The translations under genes and the position numbers were made by a program. This document shows positions 37,091-47,132 of a stretch of DNA of 64,000 bases, piece after piece. The notes below the pieces were generated by a model. That model saw nothing but the letters and a program-made list of their open reading frames with translations, made no database searches and was not told the origin of the DNA. The stretch's first letter is position 1; the number at the start of each line of letters is the position of its first letter. Source of the stretch: Methylobacterium sp. E-005 (lineage in GTDB: Bacteria > Pseudomonadota > Alphaproteobacteria > Rhizobiales > Beijerinckiaceae); assembly GCF_022829725.1 (NCBI RefSeq), contig NZ_JAKSYG010000026.1, positions 1 through 64,000 on the forward strand, read 5' to 3'.

Positions 37091-37639
37091 TCAGCTCTCC
37101 AGCTCGCTATCCCAGTACAGGTAGTCGAGCCACGTGTGGTGATACTGCCGGTGGTCGAATTCGGGCTGCCGGTGGTGCAACTCGTAGCGGGTCGGCCGGC
37201 GGGGCTCGGTCATCAGCGGCATGTCGGCCTCGGCCGGGGTCCGGTTGGCCTTGCGCAGGTTGCAGGGCGAGCAGGCCGCCACGACGTTCTCCCAGCTCGA
37301 CAGGCCGCCCCGGGAGCGCGGCACCACGTGGTCGAAGGTCAGGCCCCCCGAGGGCAGCCGGAGGCCGCAATATTGGCAGCTGAATCCGTCGCGCAGGTAG
37401 ATGTTGTAGCGCGTGAAGGCCGGGCTGCGGGCGAGCGCCACGTAGTTCTTCAGCGCCACAACGCTCGGCACCCGCAGGGACCGCGAGGGCGAGCGCGCCT
37501 CGACGTCGTAGCTCGCCACCAGGGTGACCCGGTCGAGGAACAGGGCCGTGAAGGCGTCCTTCCACGACCAGAGGGAGAGCGGATTATAGGAGAGCGGCCG
37601 ATAATCCGCGTTGAGGACGAGGGTTTGGAGATCCATCAT
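37091..37639 (-). CDS. HNH endonuclease-family protein
   Basis: 182 residues from ATG-ATG at 37634-37639 (MMDLQTLVLNADYRPLSY). The zinc-coordinating CQYCG pair, the FDHVVPRSRGG motif and WENVVAACSPCNLRKANRT together form the HNH nuclease fold (about residues 97-143). The C-terminal part (HHRQPEFDHRQYHHTWLDYLYWDSELES) is aromatic-rich. This HNH protein is widely conserved in alphaproteobacteria as a single gene; its cellular role is not established. Upstream sequence to 37903 is open but unlike the family. Confidence 0.9.
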   Translation of the reverse strand: MMDLQTLVLNADYRPLSYNPLSLWSWKDAFTALFLDRVTLVASYDVEARSPSRSLRVPSVVALKNYVALARSPAFTRYNIYLRDGFSCQYCGLRLPSGGLTFDHVVPRSRGGLSSWENVVAACSPCNLRKANRTPAEADMPLMTEPRRPTRYELHHRQPEFDHRQYHHTWLDYLYWDSELES

Positions 37640-38202
37640 CGGCGCGACTCTTCGGACTATCTTTGACGCGGATAACGCGCGGGACCGCACCATCGCCCCA
37701 CCGGCCCGTCCGAACCGGCCCGGGGCCGATGCAGGACGGGCCGGCGCGCGACGCGGCGGCTGGGCGGGAGAAGACGTGTTGCGGGACGACTGGGCGGGAG
37801 AGGCGGACGGAACAACAGGGCGGCGGGCCGGCGCGCGGGGGCGCCAGTCGAGGCGGTCAGATCCAGAACGCGGCCGGGCCGGGCCGGCACGATCGCCGGC
37901 CATGCCCTTCCGCGTGAAGACGAAAAGGCCCTGTCCATCAGGTGTTCATCTAATCCCAGCGTGACACCCTTGTGAAGCTATTCCCGCAGGGCCGAGGGAC
38001 GCACCCACAGGGCGCACCCAGAGCGCAGACGCGCAGCCGGCGGTGCGATCGGATCCGGCCCGGATGGGCAGGGGCACGGTTTCGCCCCATTGCTCCCCCA
38101 GAGCGCCGGGTCGCCAGGAGGCCCGCCCGGTCCCCTATCGCCGCCGATTCGCCGATGCCGGAAGCCGACCGCGCGTCCGGCGCGCCCGACGAGAGGTCGC
38201 CC
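37640..38202. other. Intergenic region between divergent HNH and MscS genes
   Basis: 563 bases of very GC-rich DNA. It contains a direct repeat near 37760-37810 (GACTGGGCGGGAGA and GGCTGGGCGGGAGA, about 30 bases apart) but no gene, RNA or terminator that I can support. Promoters for both neighbours should be here. Confidence 0.5.
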
Positions 38203-40923
38203 ATGATTCGTACGCCAGCGCGTACCCCCAGGCCGGATGGCGACGCACGCCCGTTCCGCCGGCCCGCCCGCTTCGCAGCCTACTGGGCCACCCTGATGCT
38301 GGGCCTCACCCCGGCCGCCTCCTTGCCGGCCTCCGCCCAGGCGCCGGCTCAAGGACCCGCGCAGGCCCCCGCCCACGCGCCGGCCGGCAAGCCGACGGAG
38401 GCCAAGCCTGCGGCCGACGCCAAGCCTGCTGCCGATGCCAAGCCGGCCGATGCCAAACCCACGGAGGCGAAGCCCGCCCCGGTGCAGACGGAACTCCCGG
38501 AGCAGTTCAAGGCTGTGCGGGCGAAGCTCGATGCCGCCAAGGTCGAGCTCGACGCCCGCGAGAAGCAGCTCGGGCATACCGACCTGACGGTGGCCGACCT
38601 CACCGCCATCCGCGACAGCGCCGCCACGGTCACCGACGAGATCCGCGGCCTGGTCACGCGGCTCGACGCGCCCCTTGAGGCCGCCCGGGAGCGGCTCACG
38701 CAGCTCGGGCCGAAGCCCAAGGACACCCAGGAAAGCCCGGAGGTTGCCCAGCAGCGCGCCGAGCGCGAGGCCGCCGTCACCCGGATCGACGAGACCCAGC
38801 GGCTCGCCCGCTCCCTGGTGGTGCAGGGCGACCAGATCGTCGATCGCGTCTCGAACCGCCGCCGCGAATCCTTCACCCGCGACCTGCTCCAGCGCTCCCA
38901 GCCGCTGATCGGACCGGGCCTCTGGGCCAAGGTGATGGCCGACATCCCCCGGGACACGCGTGCGCTTCAGAGTGCCGTCTCTGACATCGGCCTGCTGTTC
39001 GGCCGCAACGGCAGCCTCGGCAACCTGCTGTTCCTGGGGCTCGCCTTCGGGATCTCGGTGGCGCTGTATTTCGGGCGGCGCAACATCGCGCCCCGGGGCG
39101 CCCACCGGGACCTGGGCAAGACCGATCCGTCGCGGCGGGCGCGGCTGCTCGCCGCCTGGCGGGTGATCCTGCTCGGGACGGTGCCGGCGGTGGCGGGTTC
39201 CTACGCGGTCTACTACGCCCTCGACGCCACCAACCTCCTGCCGTCCCGGCTCCTGCCGGTGGCGGCCGCGATCTCCGGCGGGCTCGCCTTCATCGCCTTC
39301 GTGGAGGCGCTCTGCGACGGGCTGCTCAGCCCCGAGAAGCCGGCGTGGCGTCCCGCCCCCGTGGGCGACGCGGCGGCCACCCGCCTGACGCGGCTGGCGG
39401 TCGGCATCGCCACGGTGGTGACCGTGGTGAAGTCCGTGGAGGCCCTGAATTCCGGGATCTCGGCGGCCCTGCCGATCTCCATCGCCACGCGGGGCCTCGG
39501 CGCGGTGGCGACCGCCCTGATCCTGGCGATCGGCCTGCACCGCTTCGCCGATACCGAGCAGGAGGAGGAGGCCTGCTTCGGCCCCTACGTGCCGACCAAG
39601 ACCACCACGGGCATCGGCGGCCCGGCCCGGCTCCTCGGCTGGGCCGCGGTCGGCGTGATCGGGCTCGGCGCGCTGGTCGGCTACGTCGCCTTCGCGACCT
39701 TCCTGATCGACCAGCTGATCTGGGTCGCCTGCATCCTGGTGCTGCTCTACCTGCTGGTGCAGAGCGTCGACATCTTCATCGGCAAGGCGCTCAGCGACGA
39801 GACGCGGCTCGCCACGGCGCTCCAGGCCAATACCGGCCTGCGCAAGCGCTCCCTGAACCAGATCTCGGTCCTGGCGACCGGCGCGGCCCGGGTCGTGCTG
39901 TTCCTGGCGGCGGCGGTCCTCATCCTGGCGCCCTGGGGGCTCGATTCGACCGACATCGTCTCGTCGGTCCGGCAGGCCTTTTTCGGCTTCAAGGTCGGCG
40001 ACGTCACGATCTCGCTGTCGAGCATCGTGCTGGGGATCGGCATCCTGGTGGTCGGCGTGTTCATCACCAAGGGCGTGCAGCGCTGGCTGGAGAACACCTA
40101 CCTGCCGGCGACCGACCTCGATGCGGGCCTGCGCAACTCGATCACCACGGTGGCGGGCTATTGCGGCTTCCTGCTCGCGCTGGCGCTGGCCTTCTCGTAT
40201 CTCGGCCTGAGCCTCGAGAAGCTCACCCTGGTGGCGGGCGCCCTGTCGGTCGGTATCGGTTTCGGCCTGCAGTCGATCGTCAACAACTTCGTCTCGGGCC
40301 TGCTGCTCCTGTGGGAGCGGCCGATCCGGGTCGGCGATCAGGTGGTGATCGGCGATTCCGAGGGCATCGTGAAGCGGATCTCGGTCCGCTCCACCGAGAT
40401 CCAGACCTTCGACCGCTCGGCCGTGATCGTGCCGAACTCCAACCTGATCTCCGGCGTGGTGAAGAACCGGGTGCGGGGCGACCGCTCCGGCCGGGTGAGC
40501 ATCACGGTCAGCGTCCTGCGCAACCAGGATCCGGTCCGGGCCGCCGAGATGATCACGTCCTGCGCGACGGCCCATCCCGACGTGCTGCGGGAGCCGGCGC
40601 CCCGGGTGGTGTTCAAGAAGATCGGCGATCCGTTCCTCGAATTCGAATTGCTCGTCTGGATCACCGACGTCAGCCTCGGACAGAAGGTGCTGACCGACCT
40701 GAATTTCTCCGTGTTCTCGACCCTGGTGGAGGCGGGCTTCATCCCGCCGCTCGGCCCCGGCTCCAGCATCGTGACCGTGCAGGGGCTGGACACGATGCAG
40801 AGCGCCATGGGCGAGATCGCCAGCCGGTTCGGGCTGGCGGCGCCGGCCGCAGCACCCGCCGCCGAGGCCGGGGAGGGGGCCCGGACGCAGCAGGGTCGCG
40901 GCTTGCGGAGCGCTGGCGGCTGA
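38203..40923 (+). CDS. Large mechanosensitive channel (DUF3772 + MscS)
   Basis: 906 residues. The ATG at 38203 follows GAGAGG. A signal peptide (ends near ASAQAPAQ) leads to a repeat region of AKPAAD/AKPTEA units (about 55-95). A periplasmic helical DUF3772 domain follows (about 105-250), then about ten membrane helices. The MscS core (about 670-800) has the pore-lining helix GALSVGIGFGLQSIVNNFVSGLLLLWERPIRVGDQVV and the beta domain SVRSTEIQTFDRSAVIVPNSNLIS. It opens under membrane tension to release solutes after hypo-osmotic shock. The channel's own open frame was discounted upstream of 38203. Confidence 0.92.
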   Translation: MIRTPARTPRPDGDARPFRRPARFAAYWATLMLGLTPAASLPASAQAPAQGPAQAPAHAPAGKPTEAKPAADAKPAADAKPADAKPTEAKPAPVQTELPEQFKAVRAKLDAAKVELDAREKQLGHTDLTVADLTAIRDSAATVTDEIRGLVTRLDAPLEAARERLTQLGPKPKDTQESPEVAQQRAEREAAVTRIDETQRLARSLVVQGDQIVDRVSNRRRESFTRDLLQRSQPLIGPGLWAKVMADIPRDTRALQSAVSDIGLLFGRNGSLGNLLFLGLAFGISVALYFGRRNIAPRGAHRDLGKTDPSRRARLLAAWRVILLGTVPAVAGSYAVYYALDATNLLPSRLLPVAAAISGGLAFIAFVEALCDGLLSPEKPAWRPAPVGDAAATRLTRLAVGIATVVTVVKSVEALNSGISAALPISIATRGLGAVATALILAIGLHRFADTEQEEEACFGPYVPTKTTTGIGGPARLLGWAAVGVIGLGALVGYVAFATFLIDQLIWVACILVLLYLLVQSVDIFIGKALSDETRLATALQANTGLRKRSLNQISVLATGAARVVLFLAAAVLILAPWGLDSTDIVSSVRQAFFGFKVGDVTISLSSIVLGIGILVVGVFITKGVQRWLENTYLPATDLDAGLRNSITTVAGYCGFLLALALAFSYLGLSLEKLTLVAGALSVGIGFGLQSIVNNFVSGLLLLWERPIRVGDQVVIGDSEGIVKRISVRSTEIQTFDRSAVIVPNSNLISGVVKNRVRGDRSGRVSITVSVLRNQDPVRAAEMITSCATAHPDVLREPAPRVVFKKIGDPFLEFELLVWITDVSLGQKVLTDLNFSVFSTLVEAGFIPPLGPGSSIVTVQGLDTMQSAMGEIASRFGLAAPAAAPAAEAGEGARTQQGRGLRSAGG

Positions 40924-41019
40924 CGCGGCGGGTGCGGATTCGCCAGACCCTGCCTATATGGCTGAGGCATCCGAACCGGTTGCCGCAGCAGGGACCTTGA
41001 GAACGTGGGCGGACGAAGC

Positions 41020-41514
41020 GTGAGACGGACCCTGCGGCGGATGGCCTGCCTGCCCGTGCTGGCGCTTCTCGGCTCCTGCGCCGCCCAGGCGCCGGCCTCC
41101 TCGGCGCTGCCGAGCATCTACCTGCCGCTCGCCAACAACAGCGCCCATATCGACGTGGAGGCGGCCCGCGACATGATCTCGTCCTACCGCCGCAACCGCG
41201 GCGCGGCGCCGCTCACCGTCGATCCGGAATTGCAGCGGCTGGCCGAGGCCGAGGCGGCGTCGATGGCGCTGGCCGACCGGCCGAGCAAGGCGCAGACCGT
41301 CAAGGCCGCGGTGGAGCGGCTCGGCTACGCGGACGTGAACGCCAATCTCTCGGCGGGCTACCACACCCTGGCCGAGGCCTTCTCCGGCTGGCGCGAGAGC
41401 GCGCCGCACGACGCCACGATGCTCGACCCGAAGGCCACCAAGATGGGGATTGCCACCGCCTACGCGCCGGGTTCGAAGTACAAGGTCTACTGGGCGCTGC
41501 TCACCGCCAAGTAG
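41020..41514 (+). CDS. CAP-domain lipoprotein
   Basis: 164 residues from a GTG at 41020 (RRTLRRMACLPVLALLGSC). The lipobox LLGSC predicts a lipid-modified cysteine at about residue 19. A CAP (SCP/PR-1) domain follows, with SSYRRNRGAAPLTVDPELQRLAEAEAASMA, NLSAGYHTLAEAFSGWRESAPHDATMLDPKATKMGIATAYAPG and YKVYWALLTAK. This domain is found in secreted proteins that bind lipids or sterols, or act as scaffolds. The ATG at 41041 is an alternative start that shortens the signal. Follows the MscS gene on the same strand. Confidence 0.86.
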   Translation: MRRTLRRMACLPVLALLGSCAAQAPASSALPSIYLPLANNSAHIDVEAARDMISSYRRNRGAAPLTVDPELQRLAEAEAASMALADRPSKAQTVKAAVERLGYADVNANLSAGYHTLAEAFSGWRESAPHDATMLDPKATKMGIATAYAPGSKYKVYWALLTAK

Positions 41515-41986
41515 GGCGGGCCTCCTGCGGCAGCCCCTCCACGTCCGGTCCCGGGGCGGCGCTGCCTTGAGCAGCGTCACCGTCACCCACCGGTTGGCCG
41601 GCCGGTAGGGGTGTCTGGGGACATCGGCTCGGTTCGGACGCGTCGGCGCCGCCCTCGCGCACGATCGACCCGAGGGTAGCCCGGGTGCGGTTGCGAGATC
41701 CCTGGGGCGGGCGCCCGATGCCGGATCGTCCAGGGAAATCGGGCGCCGGATCCGAAGCCCGCCGGGCAGCCCACAGGGTTGGTAACCTTACTGAACGAAC
41801 AGTAAAGGCGCCTGTTTCCAGTCTGTGTCGTCCCGTCATCGCCCGTTCAGGCAGAAGCTGGCATACACCTGTCGTACGAGGGGTTTGGCGGCAGGACCAG
41901 CGACACGGTCGGCCGGCCGAGCCTCGTTAAGAGATGGCGCAGGACCCGGGTCACACGGGCCGCGCCAGGGGTGGCGGAGCGGTACG
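41515..41986. other. Intergenic region upstream of the ABC exporter
   Basis: 472 bases between the CAP-domain gene and the exporter, both on the plus strand. It contains a TetR-type operator candidate at 41788-41805 (listed separately). No gene recognised and no clear terminator. Confidence 0.5.
41788..41805. promoter_or_regulatory. Candidate TetR-type operator
   Basis: TTACTG-AACGAA-CAGTAA, perfect 6-base arms with a 6-base spacer; one extra base away the match continues to CC and GG. This shape is typical of operators bound by AcrR/TetR dimers. It is about 180 bases before the exporter gene start. No TetR gene lies within the window. Confidence 0.45.
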
Positions 41987-43762
41987 ATGGTTCGTCTCTA
42001 CGGGCGGGTCCTGGGGTTCCTGAAGGCGGAGCGGCGGCTGGCGGTCGGCTTGGCGGCGACCAACGTCGTGCTGGCGATCGCGGCCTTCGCCGAACCCTTG
42101 CTGATGGGCCGGATCATCGACCAGCTGACCCATCTCCAGCGCGGCGGCAACGCGATGGCTACGATGCTGCCCCTGCTCGCCGCCTGGGTCGCGTTCGGCT
42201 TCTTCACCATCGCGGCGGGGGTGTTCATCGCGCTCCACGCCGACCGGCTGGCCCACCGCAACCGCCTGTCCTCAATGGCGAGCTACTTCGAGCACGTCCT
42301 CGACCTGCCGCTCGCCTTCCACTCGGCCAACCATTCGGGCCGGGTGCTGAAGGCGATGCTGGAGGGCACGAACGGCATGGCGTGGCTGTGGCTCGGCTTC
42401 TTCCGCGACCACCTCGTCGCCCTGGTCTCGCTCGGCGTGCTCCTGCCGATGACCCTGTTCATCAACTGGCAACTCGGCTCGATCCTGGTGGTGCTGGTGC
42501 TGGCCTTCACGGCGCTCACCACCTTCGTGATGCGCCGGACCGAGACGCTCCAGGGGCAGGTCGAGGAATTCAATTCGGGCCTCGCGGCCCACGCTTCGGA
42601 TGCGCTCGGCAACGTCGCGGTGATCCAGTCCTTCACCCGCGCCAAGGCCGAGAAGGACGCGATGCGCGGCATCATCACCAACCTGCTCGCGGCGCAGATC
42701 CCGGTCCTGTCCTGGTGGGCGCTGGCCAACGTGGCGACCCGGGCGTCCGCGACCATCACCATGACGGCGATCTTCGTCACCGGCATCTGGCTCTATCAGG
42801 CCGGCACCACCACGGTGGGCGAGGTCGTGGCCTTCATGAGCCTCGCCACCGCCTTCGTGGCGCGGCTCGACCATGTGGTCGGCTTCGTTAACGGTCTGTT
42901 TCAGCAGGCGCCGAAGATCGCCGAGTTCTTCGAGATCTACGACACCGTGCCGGCGGTGGCCGACCGGCCGCATGCCCGGCAGGTGGCACGGTTCGAGGGC
43001 GCGGTGACCTTCGACGACGTGACCTTCTCGTATGACGGCAAGCGGCAGGCACTCGACGGCGTCTCGTTCACGGCGCGGCCCGGCGAGACGATCGCGCTGG
43101 TGGGCACCACCGGCTCGGGCAAGTCGACGACGCTGGGCCTCCTGCACCGCAGCTTCGATCCGGCCTCCGGGGCGATCCGCATCGACGACATGGATGTCCG
43201 CGACATCGGTCTTGCGAGCCTGCGCCACAACATCGGCGTGGTGTTCCAGGAGCCGATGCTGTTCGCCCGCTCGATCCGCGAGAACCTGCAGGTCGGCCGC
43301 CCCGACGCGACGGATGCCGAGATGCTCGACGCCCTGGAGCGGGCCCAGGCCAGCGCCTTCCTGGCGCGTCAGCCGAACGGGCTCGACACGGTGATCGGCG
43401 AGCGCGGCCGGTCGCTCTCGGGGGGCGAGCGCCAGCGGCTCTCGATCGCCCGGGCGCTCCTGAAGAACCCGCCGATCCTGATCCTCGACGAGGCGACCTC
43501 GGCGCTCGACGCCGCCACCGAGCGCAAGCTCCAGGGCGCGCTGGAGGCGGTGATGGAGGGGCGGACCACCTTCGTGATCGCCCACCGCCTCGCCACGATC
43601 CGCGACGCCGACCGGATCCTGGTGTTCCACGAGGGCCGGATCGTCGAGGCCGGCACCTTCGACGCGCTGGTGGCCGAGGGCGGCCGCTTCGCCGAGCTCG
43701 CCCGGGCGCAGTTCATGGTGACCGAAGCCGATACCGAAGAGGGGCTGCCCCTGGCGGCGTGA
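41987..43762 (+). CDS. ndvA: ABC exporter, cyclic beta-glucan type (NdvA/ChvA-like)
   Basis: 591 residues, one polypeptide with a six-helix membrane domain (about 15-305) and an ATPase domain (about 340-580). The N-terminus [30 protein letters not shown] and [34 protein letters not shown] are those of NdvA/ChvA, which export cyclic beta-glucan to the periplasm. Walker A is GTTGSGKST near 372-380, the signature LSGGERQRL is near 477, and Walker B is [12 protein letters not shown]. The ATG at 41987 follows GGAG. The partner glucan synthase ndvB is not nearby. Confidence 0.92.
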   Translation: MVRLYGRVLGFLKAERRLAVGLAATNVVLAIAAFAEPLLMGRIIDQLTHLQRGGNAMATMLPLLAAWVAFGFFTIAAGVFIALHADRLAHRNRLSSMASYFEHVLDLPLAFHSANHSGRVLKAMLEGTNGMAWLWLGFFRDHLVALVSLGVLLPMTLFINWQLGSILVVLVLAFTALTTFVMRRTETLQGQVEEFNSGLAAHASDALGNVAVIQSFTRAKAEKDAMRGIITNLLAAQIPVLSWWALANVATRASATITMTAIFVTGIWLYQAGTTTVGEVVAFMSLATAFVARLDHVVGFVNGLFQQAPKIAEFFEIYDTVPAVADRPHARQVARFEGAVTFDDVTFSYDGKRQALDGVSFTARPGETIALVGTTGSGKSTTLGLLHRSFDPASGAIRIDDMDVRDIGLASLRHNIGVVFQEPMLFARSIRENLQVGRPDATDAEMLDALERAQASAFLARQPNGLDTVIGERGRSLSGGERQRLSIARALLKNPPILILDEATSALDAATERKLQGALEAVMEGRTTFVIAHRLATIRDADRILVFHEGRIVEAGTFDALVAEGGRFAELARAQFMVTEADTEEGLPLAA

Positions 43763-43786
43763 GGCGCGCGATCACCGCGATCCTTC

Positions 43787-43810
43787 GGGTTGCACCTTCG
43801 GGTGCAGCCC
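43787..43810. terminator. UUCG hairpin between convergent genes
   Basis: A 10-base stem with one G-U pair (GGGTTGCACC and GGTGCAGCCC) closes a TTCG tetraloop. It lies between the stops of the exporter and the molybdopterin enzyme. There is no T-run on either side, so terminator function is uncertain. Confidence 0.45.
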
Positions 43811-43890
43811 GGTCGCGTTCGACGGGCTGAGTGCGCCCGTCGCAGCCTGCGTTTCGGGACCGGCATTCGGCGGAGGACGATCGGGTCGGC

Positions 43891-45942
43891 TCAGGCCGCC
43901 CGCACCCACACCGCCGTATCGTGGAAGGCGGCGCCGTCGTTGGGCGCTGCCGGGGTGGAGCCGATCAGCGTGTTGATCCCGCCGCCATCCGCGAAGGATG
44001 CGCTCGGCCACAGGCTCTCGACCACGACGACGCCCGGCTGCTGCCCCTCGGCGAGGCGGGCGTGCAGGCGTACTTGGCCGCGGGCATTGCCGAGGTCGAC
44101 AACGTCGCCCGTTTCGATCCCGAGCCGCGCGCCGTCCTCCGGATGCAGCAGGCAGGTCGGCCGCCCCTCCCGGCGGAGCGACTCGGGCTGGTTGGTGAAG
44201 GTCGTGTTGAGGAACTGGCGGGCCGGCGGCGCGATCATCCGGAACGGGTGATCCGCGTCGGCGGGCTCGGCCACCGGCCAGTGATCGGGCAGGGCCGGCA
44301 TCCCGGCCGCCCGGGGGCCGAGCGCCGCCCAGTCGGGGGCGAAGCGGAACCGCCCGTCCGGATGGCCGAACCCGTTGAGGAAGTGGCTCTCGGCGAAGTC
44401 CGGCTGCGCGTCGATCCAGCCCGCCGCCTCCAGCCGGTCGAGCCCGCCCCAGCCCGAGCGGGCCAGGGTGGCGTCCGCCAGTTCCCGGGCACTCATGTGG
44501 AAGCCCGCATGGTCCGCCCCGAGGCGGTCGGCCAGGGCCGACAGCAGCGCGTGGTTCGAGCGGCACTCCCCCGGCGGCGGCAGGATCGCCGGCCCCACCT
44601 GGATGTGCGTGTGACCGCCGGCCCCGTAGATGTCGTCGTGCTCCAGGAAGGTGGTGGCCGGCAGGACGAGATCGGCGAGGGCCGCGGTCTCGGTCATGAA
44701 CTGCTCATGCACGGCCACGAACACGTCCGGCCGCGCGAGCCCGGCGCGCACCCGGGCGCTGTCGGGGGCCGAGACCGCGGGATTGGCCGACTGGATCAGC
44801 AGGGCGCGCACCGGTGGCCCGCCCTGCAGGGCGTCGGGATCGTCGGCGAGGATGGCGCCGAGCCGGCTCATGTCGAGTTCGCGCACGCCCGGCGCCTTGG
44901 CGTCGAGCCCCTCGGTCAGGGTCTTGTCCCAGTTGAAGATCGCGGCCTGCTGCCAGAGGGCGCCGCCGCCTTCGTGCTGCCACGCGCCGGTGACGGTCGG
45001 CAGGCAGGTCACCGCGTGGAGATTCACGGCGCCGTTGCGGCTCCGGGTGAAGCCGAAGCCGCAGCGGATGTAGCTGCGCGGCGTCCGGCCGTAGAGCGCC
45101 GCGAAGGCTTCGATCTCGGCCGGATCGAGGCCGGTGATCGCCGCCGCCCATTCGGGGGTGCGCGACGCCAGATGCGCCTCCAAAGCCGCGGTATCCTCCG
45201 CATGGGCGGCGAGGTAGGCGCGGTCGGCGTGGCCGTCGCGGAACAGGATGTGGAGCACCGCGCAGGCCAGCGCCCCGTCGGTGCCCGGTCGGGGGGCGAG
45301 GTGGAGGTCGGCGGCTGCCGCGGTGCCGGTGCGGTAGGGATCGATCACCACCAGCTTGGCGCCCCGATTCTTCCGGGCGCGGCTGATATGGGTCATCGCG
45401 TTGACCTGGGTGCTCACCGGGTTGCCGCCCCAGACGACGATCAGGTCGGAGAGCGCCATCTCGCGGGGATCCGGGCCGGCAATCCGGCCAGTCCCGGCGC
45501 TCCAGCCCGCGATGGCGATCGCCGTGCAGATGGTGCGCTTGCGCCGCGAATAGCCCATCACATGGGTCAGGCGATGGATGCCGTCGCGCTGGACCAGCCC
45601 CATGGTGCCGCCGGAATTGTACGGCCAGACCGCCTCCGGGCCCCCGTTCTGCGCCGCCTCGGCGAAGGCTCCTGCCAACCGATCGAGGGCCGCGTCCCAG
45701 GAGATCCGGCGCCATTCGCCGCTGCCCTTGGGGCCGACGTGTTCCAGCGGATGCAGGAGCCGGTCCGGGTGGTGAACACGCTCGCCGTAGCGGCTGACCT
45801 TCGCGCAGATCACCCCGGCCGTGTAGGGATTGTCGCCCCCGCGGACCGAGACGACGCGGCCGTCCGCCACCTGCACGTCGAGGCTGCAGGCAGAGGGGCA
45901 ATCGTGCGGGCAGACGGTCCGGACCAAGCGACGCACTCCCAT
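43891..45942 (-). CDS. Molybdopterin oxidoreductase (DMSO reductase family)
   Basis: 683 residues. The N-terminal 4Fe-4S cluster ligands are Cys11, Cys15, Cys19 and Cys46 (CPHDCPSAC, then GVICAK). Further family motifs are YNSGGTMGLVQ, DLIVVWGGNPVSTQVN, KLVVIDPYRTGTAAAADLHLAPRPGTDGALA and, toward the C-terminus, TFTNQPESLRREG and the molybdopterin dinucleotide-binding tail (RLGIETGDVVDLGNARGQV). No twin-arginine signal is seen, so it is likely cytoplasmic. Subunits with the cluster at the N-terminus and no signal include assimilatory nitrate reductases and thiosulfate-like reductases; no partner subunit is adjacent. The start ATG at 45940-45942 gives the natural MGVRRLVRTVCPHDC beginning. Confidence 0.9.
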   Translation of the reverse strand: MGVRRLVRTVCPHDCPSACSLDVQVADGRVVSVRGGDNPYTAGVICAKVSRYGERVHHPDRLLHPLEHVGPKGSGEWRRISWDAALDRLAGAFAEAAQNGGPEAVWPYNSGGTMGLVQRDGIHRLTHVMGYSRRKRTICTAIAIAGWSAGTGRIAGPDPREMALSDLIVVWGGNPVSTQVNAMTHISRARKNRGAKLVVIDPYRTGTAAAADLHLAPRPGTDGALACAVLHILFRDGHADRAYLAAHAEDTAALEAHLASRTPEWAAAITGLDPAEIEAFAALYGRTPRSYIRCGFGFTRSRNGAVNLHAVTCLPTVTGAWQHEGGGALWQQAAIFNWDKTLTEGLDAKAPGVRELDMSRLGAILADDPDALQGGPPVRALLIQSANPAVSAPDSARVRAGLARPDVFVAVHEQFMTETAALADLVLPATTFLEHDDIYGAGGHTHIQVGPAILPPPGECRSNHALLSALADRLGADHAGFHMSARELADATLARSGWGGLDRLEAAGWIDAQPDFAESHFLNGFGHPDGRFRFAPDWAALGPRAAGMPALPDHWPVAEPADADHPFRMIAPPARQFLNTTFTNQPESLRREGRPTCLLHPEDGARLGIETGDVVDLGNARGQVRLHARLAEGQQPGVVVVESLWPSASFADGGGINTLIGSTPAAPNDGAAFHDTAVWVRAA

Positions 45943-46174
45943 CGAACGCCCACGGCGCCAGCCTGCCTGATGCAAGGCCCGTGCGTTTTTGAGGCAGCTT
46001 GGCTGATTCGAGAGGGACCCGGGGGCGGTCTCCCGATTGCCATCGGGGGCACAGGGCACCGGGCGCACACTTTCGGAGGCGGTCCGGCGTCGGCACAGGG
46101 CAGCCCACGGATTGCCCGATCGCCGTGTCGCGATACAGGGAGGCCGCAGCCACACCATCCCAGGTGAACCGACC

Positions 46175-46672
46175 ATGCCGGCCCGCCCCCTCGTCCTGTA
46201 CCCGGATCCGCGCCTCGCGCATCCGGCCGCCCCGATCGCGGCGTTCGGGCCGGACCTGTCGGCGCTCGCGGCCGATGTCTGGGACACGCTCCTGGAGGTC
46301 AGCGCCATCGGCCTGACAGCCCCGCATATCGGCGTGCCCGCACGGGTGGTGGTGATCCGGATGTCCCCCGAGACGGAGCGGCGCGTCTACGTGAACCCCG
46401 TTCTGCTCTGGGTGTCGCCCGACACGGCGACCCATGAGGAGGGCAGCGTCAGCATGCCTGGGGTGCGGGAACGGATCACCCGACCGGCCCAGGTGCGGTT
46501 CGGCTATCGCGACCTCGAGGGCGCGGAGCACGAGACGACGGCGGAGGGTTTTGAGGCCGCGGTCATCCAGCATGAGATCGATCAGCTCGACGGCGTCTTC
46601 TGGATCGACCGTCTGTCACGCCTGAAGCGCGAGCGTCTGCTCAAACGCTTCGGGAAGGTGAAATCAGCTTAG
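46175..46672 (+). CDS. Peptide deformylase-like protein lacking metal ligands
   Basis: 165 residues with the peptide deformylase fold: motif 1 appears as IGLTAPHIG (usual GxGxAAxQ), motif 2 as EEGSVSMPG (usual EGCLS) and motif 3 as QHEIDQLDG (usual QHExDHL). Two metal ligands are changed: Ser91 replaces the cysteine and Gln137 the second histidine, while His133 remains; His51 stands in for the motif 1 glutamine. With only one of three ligands, metal-dependent deformylation looks impossible in the usual way. The true essential def must be elsewhere. ATG at 46175. It lies divergent from the molybdopterin enzyme. Confidence 0.9.
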   Translation: MPARPLVLYPDPRLAHPAAPIAAFGPDLSALAADVWDTLLEVSAIGLTAPHIGVPARVVVIRMSPETERRVYVNPVLLWVSPDTATHEEGSVSMPGVRERITRPAQVRFGYRDLEGAEHETTAEGFEAAVIQHEIDQLDGVFWIDRLSRLKRERLLKRFGKVKSA

Positions 46673-46719
46673 GCCTGCAGGGCTCGCAATCGCGCGATCG
46701 GGAGATTTGGTCGCCGCCC

Positions 46720-46965
46720 TCAGCGCAGGGCCAGCATCTGCGCCGCGTGGGTGGCGACATCCTGCACCGCCGGCATGTCGTAAGCGTAGATGCGCCCGGC
46801 CAGGATCACCAGGGCAAGCGTCCAGAACACGGCACCGCCGACCCGCCGGGCCGTCCGGTCGCCGGTGACCTCCGGGCAGGCACGGGCAACCCCGTCCGTG
46901 ACGGGCTCACCGAACGGATCGAAGGCTGTCGGCCGGATTTCGGAACACGTGCGCATGGTAGACAT
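46720..46965 (-). CDS. Small membrane protein, function unknown
   Basis: 81 residues. The N-terminal 43 are charged (MSTMRTCSEIRPTAFDP...), then one helix (FWTLALVILAGRIYAY) and a short tail (DMPAVQDVATHAAQMLALR). A single-pass inner-membrane protein is the best reading. No family known to me. It is convergent with the deformylase-like gene, 47 bases apart. ATG at 46963-46965. Confidence 0.5.
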   Translation of the reverse strand: MSTMRTCSEIRPTAFDPFGEPVTDGVARACPEVTGDRTARRVGGAVFWTLALVILAGRIYAYDMPAVQDVATHAAQMLALR

Positions 46966-47132
46966 GTCGCCCCGGACCCGCCCGTCGGCAATGGACCCGT
47001 CTTTCGAATTTCCGCGCGCGCGGAGACTCTTGTTCTCTGTTCCGACGCGGACGCAAACACCTTCTTCTCAGGCGCCTGCCCGGGGCCCGGAAACGCGCGA
47101 ATCTCTTCTCGGGACGGTCCCGCGACCGGTCT

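Noticed and set aside
37978..40575. 865-codon minus-strand frame opposite the MscS gene
   Set aside because: Shadow of the MscS gene; the plus strand has a conserved channel domain.
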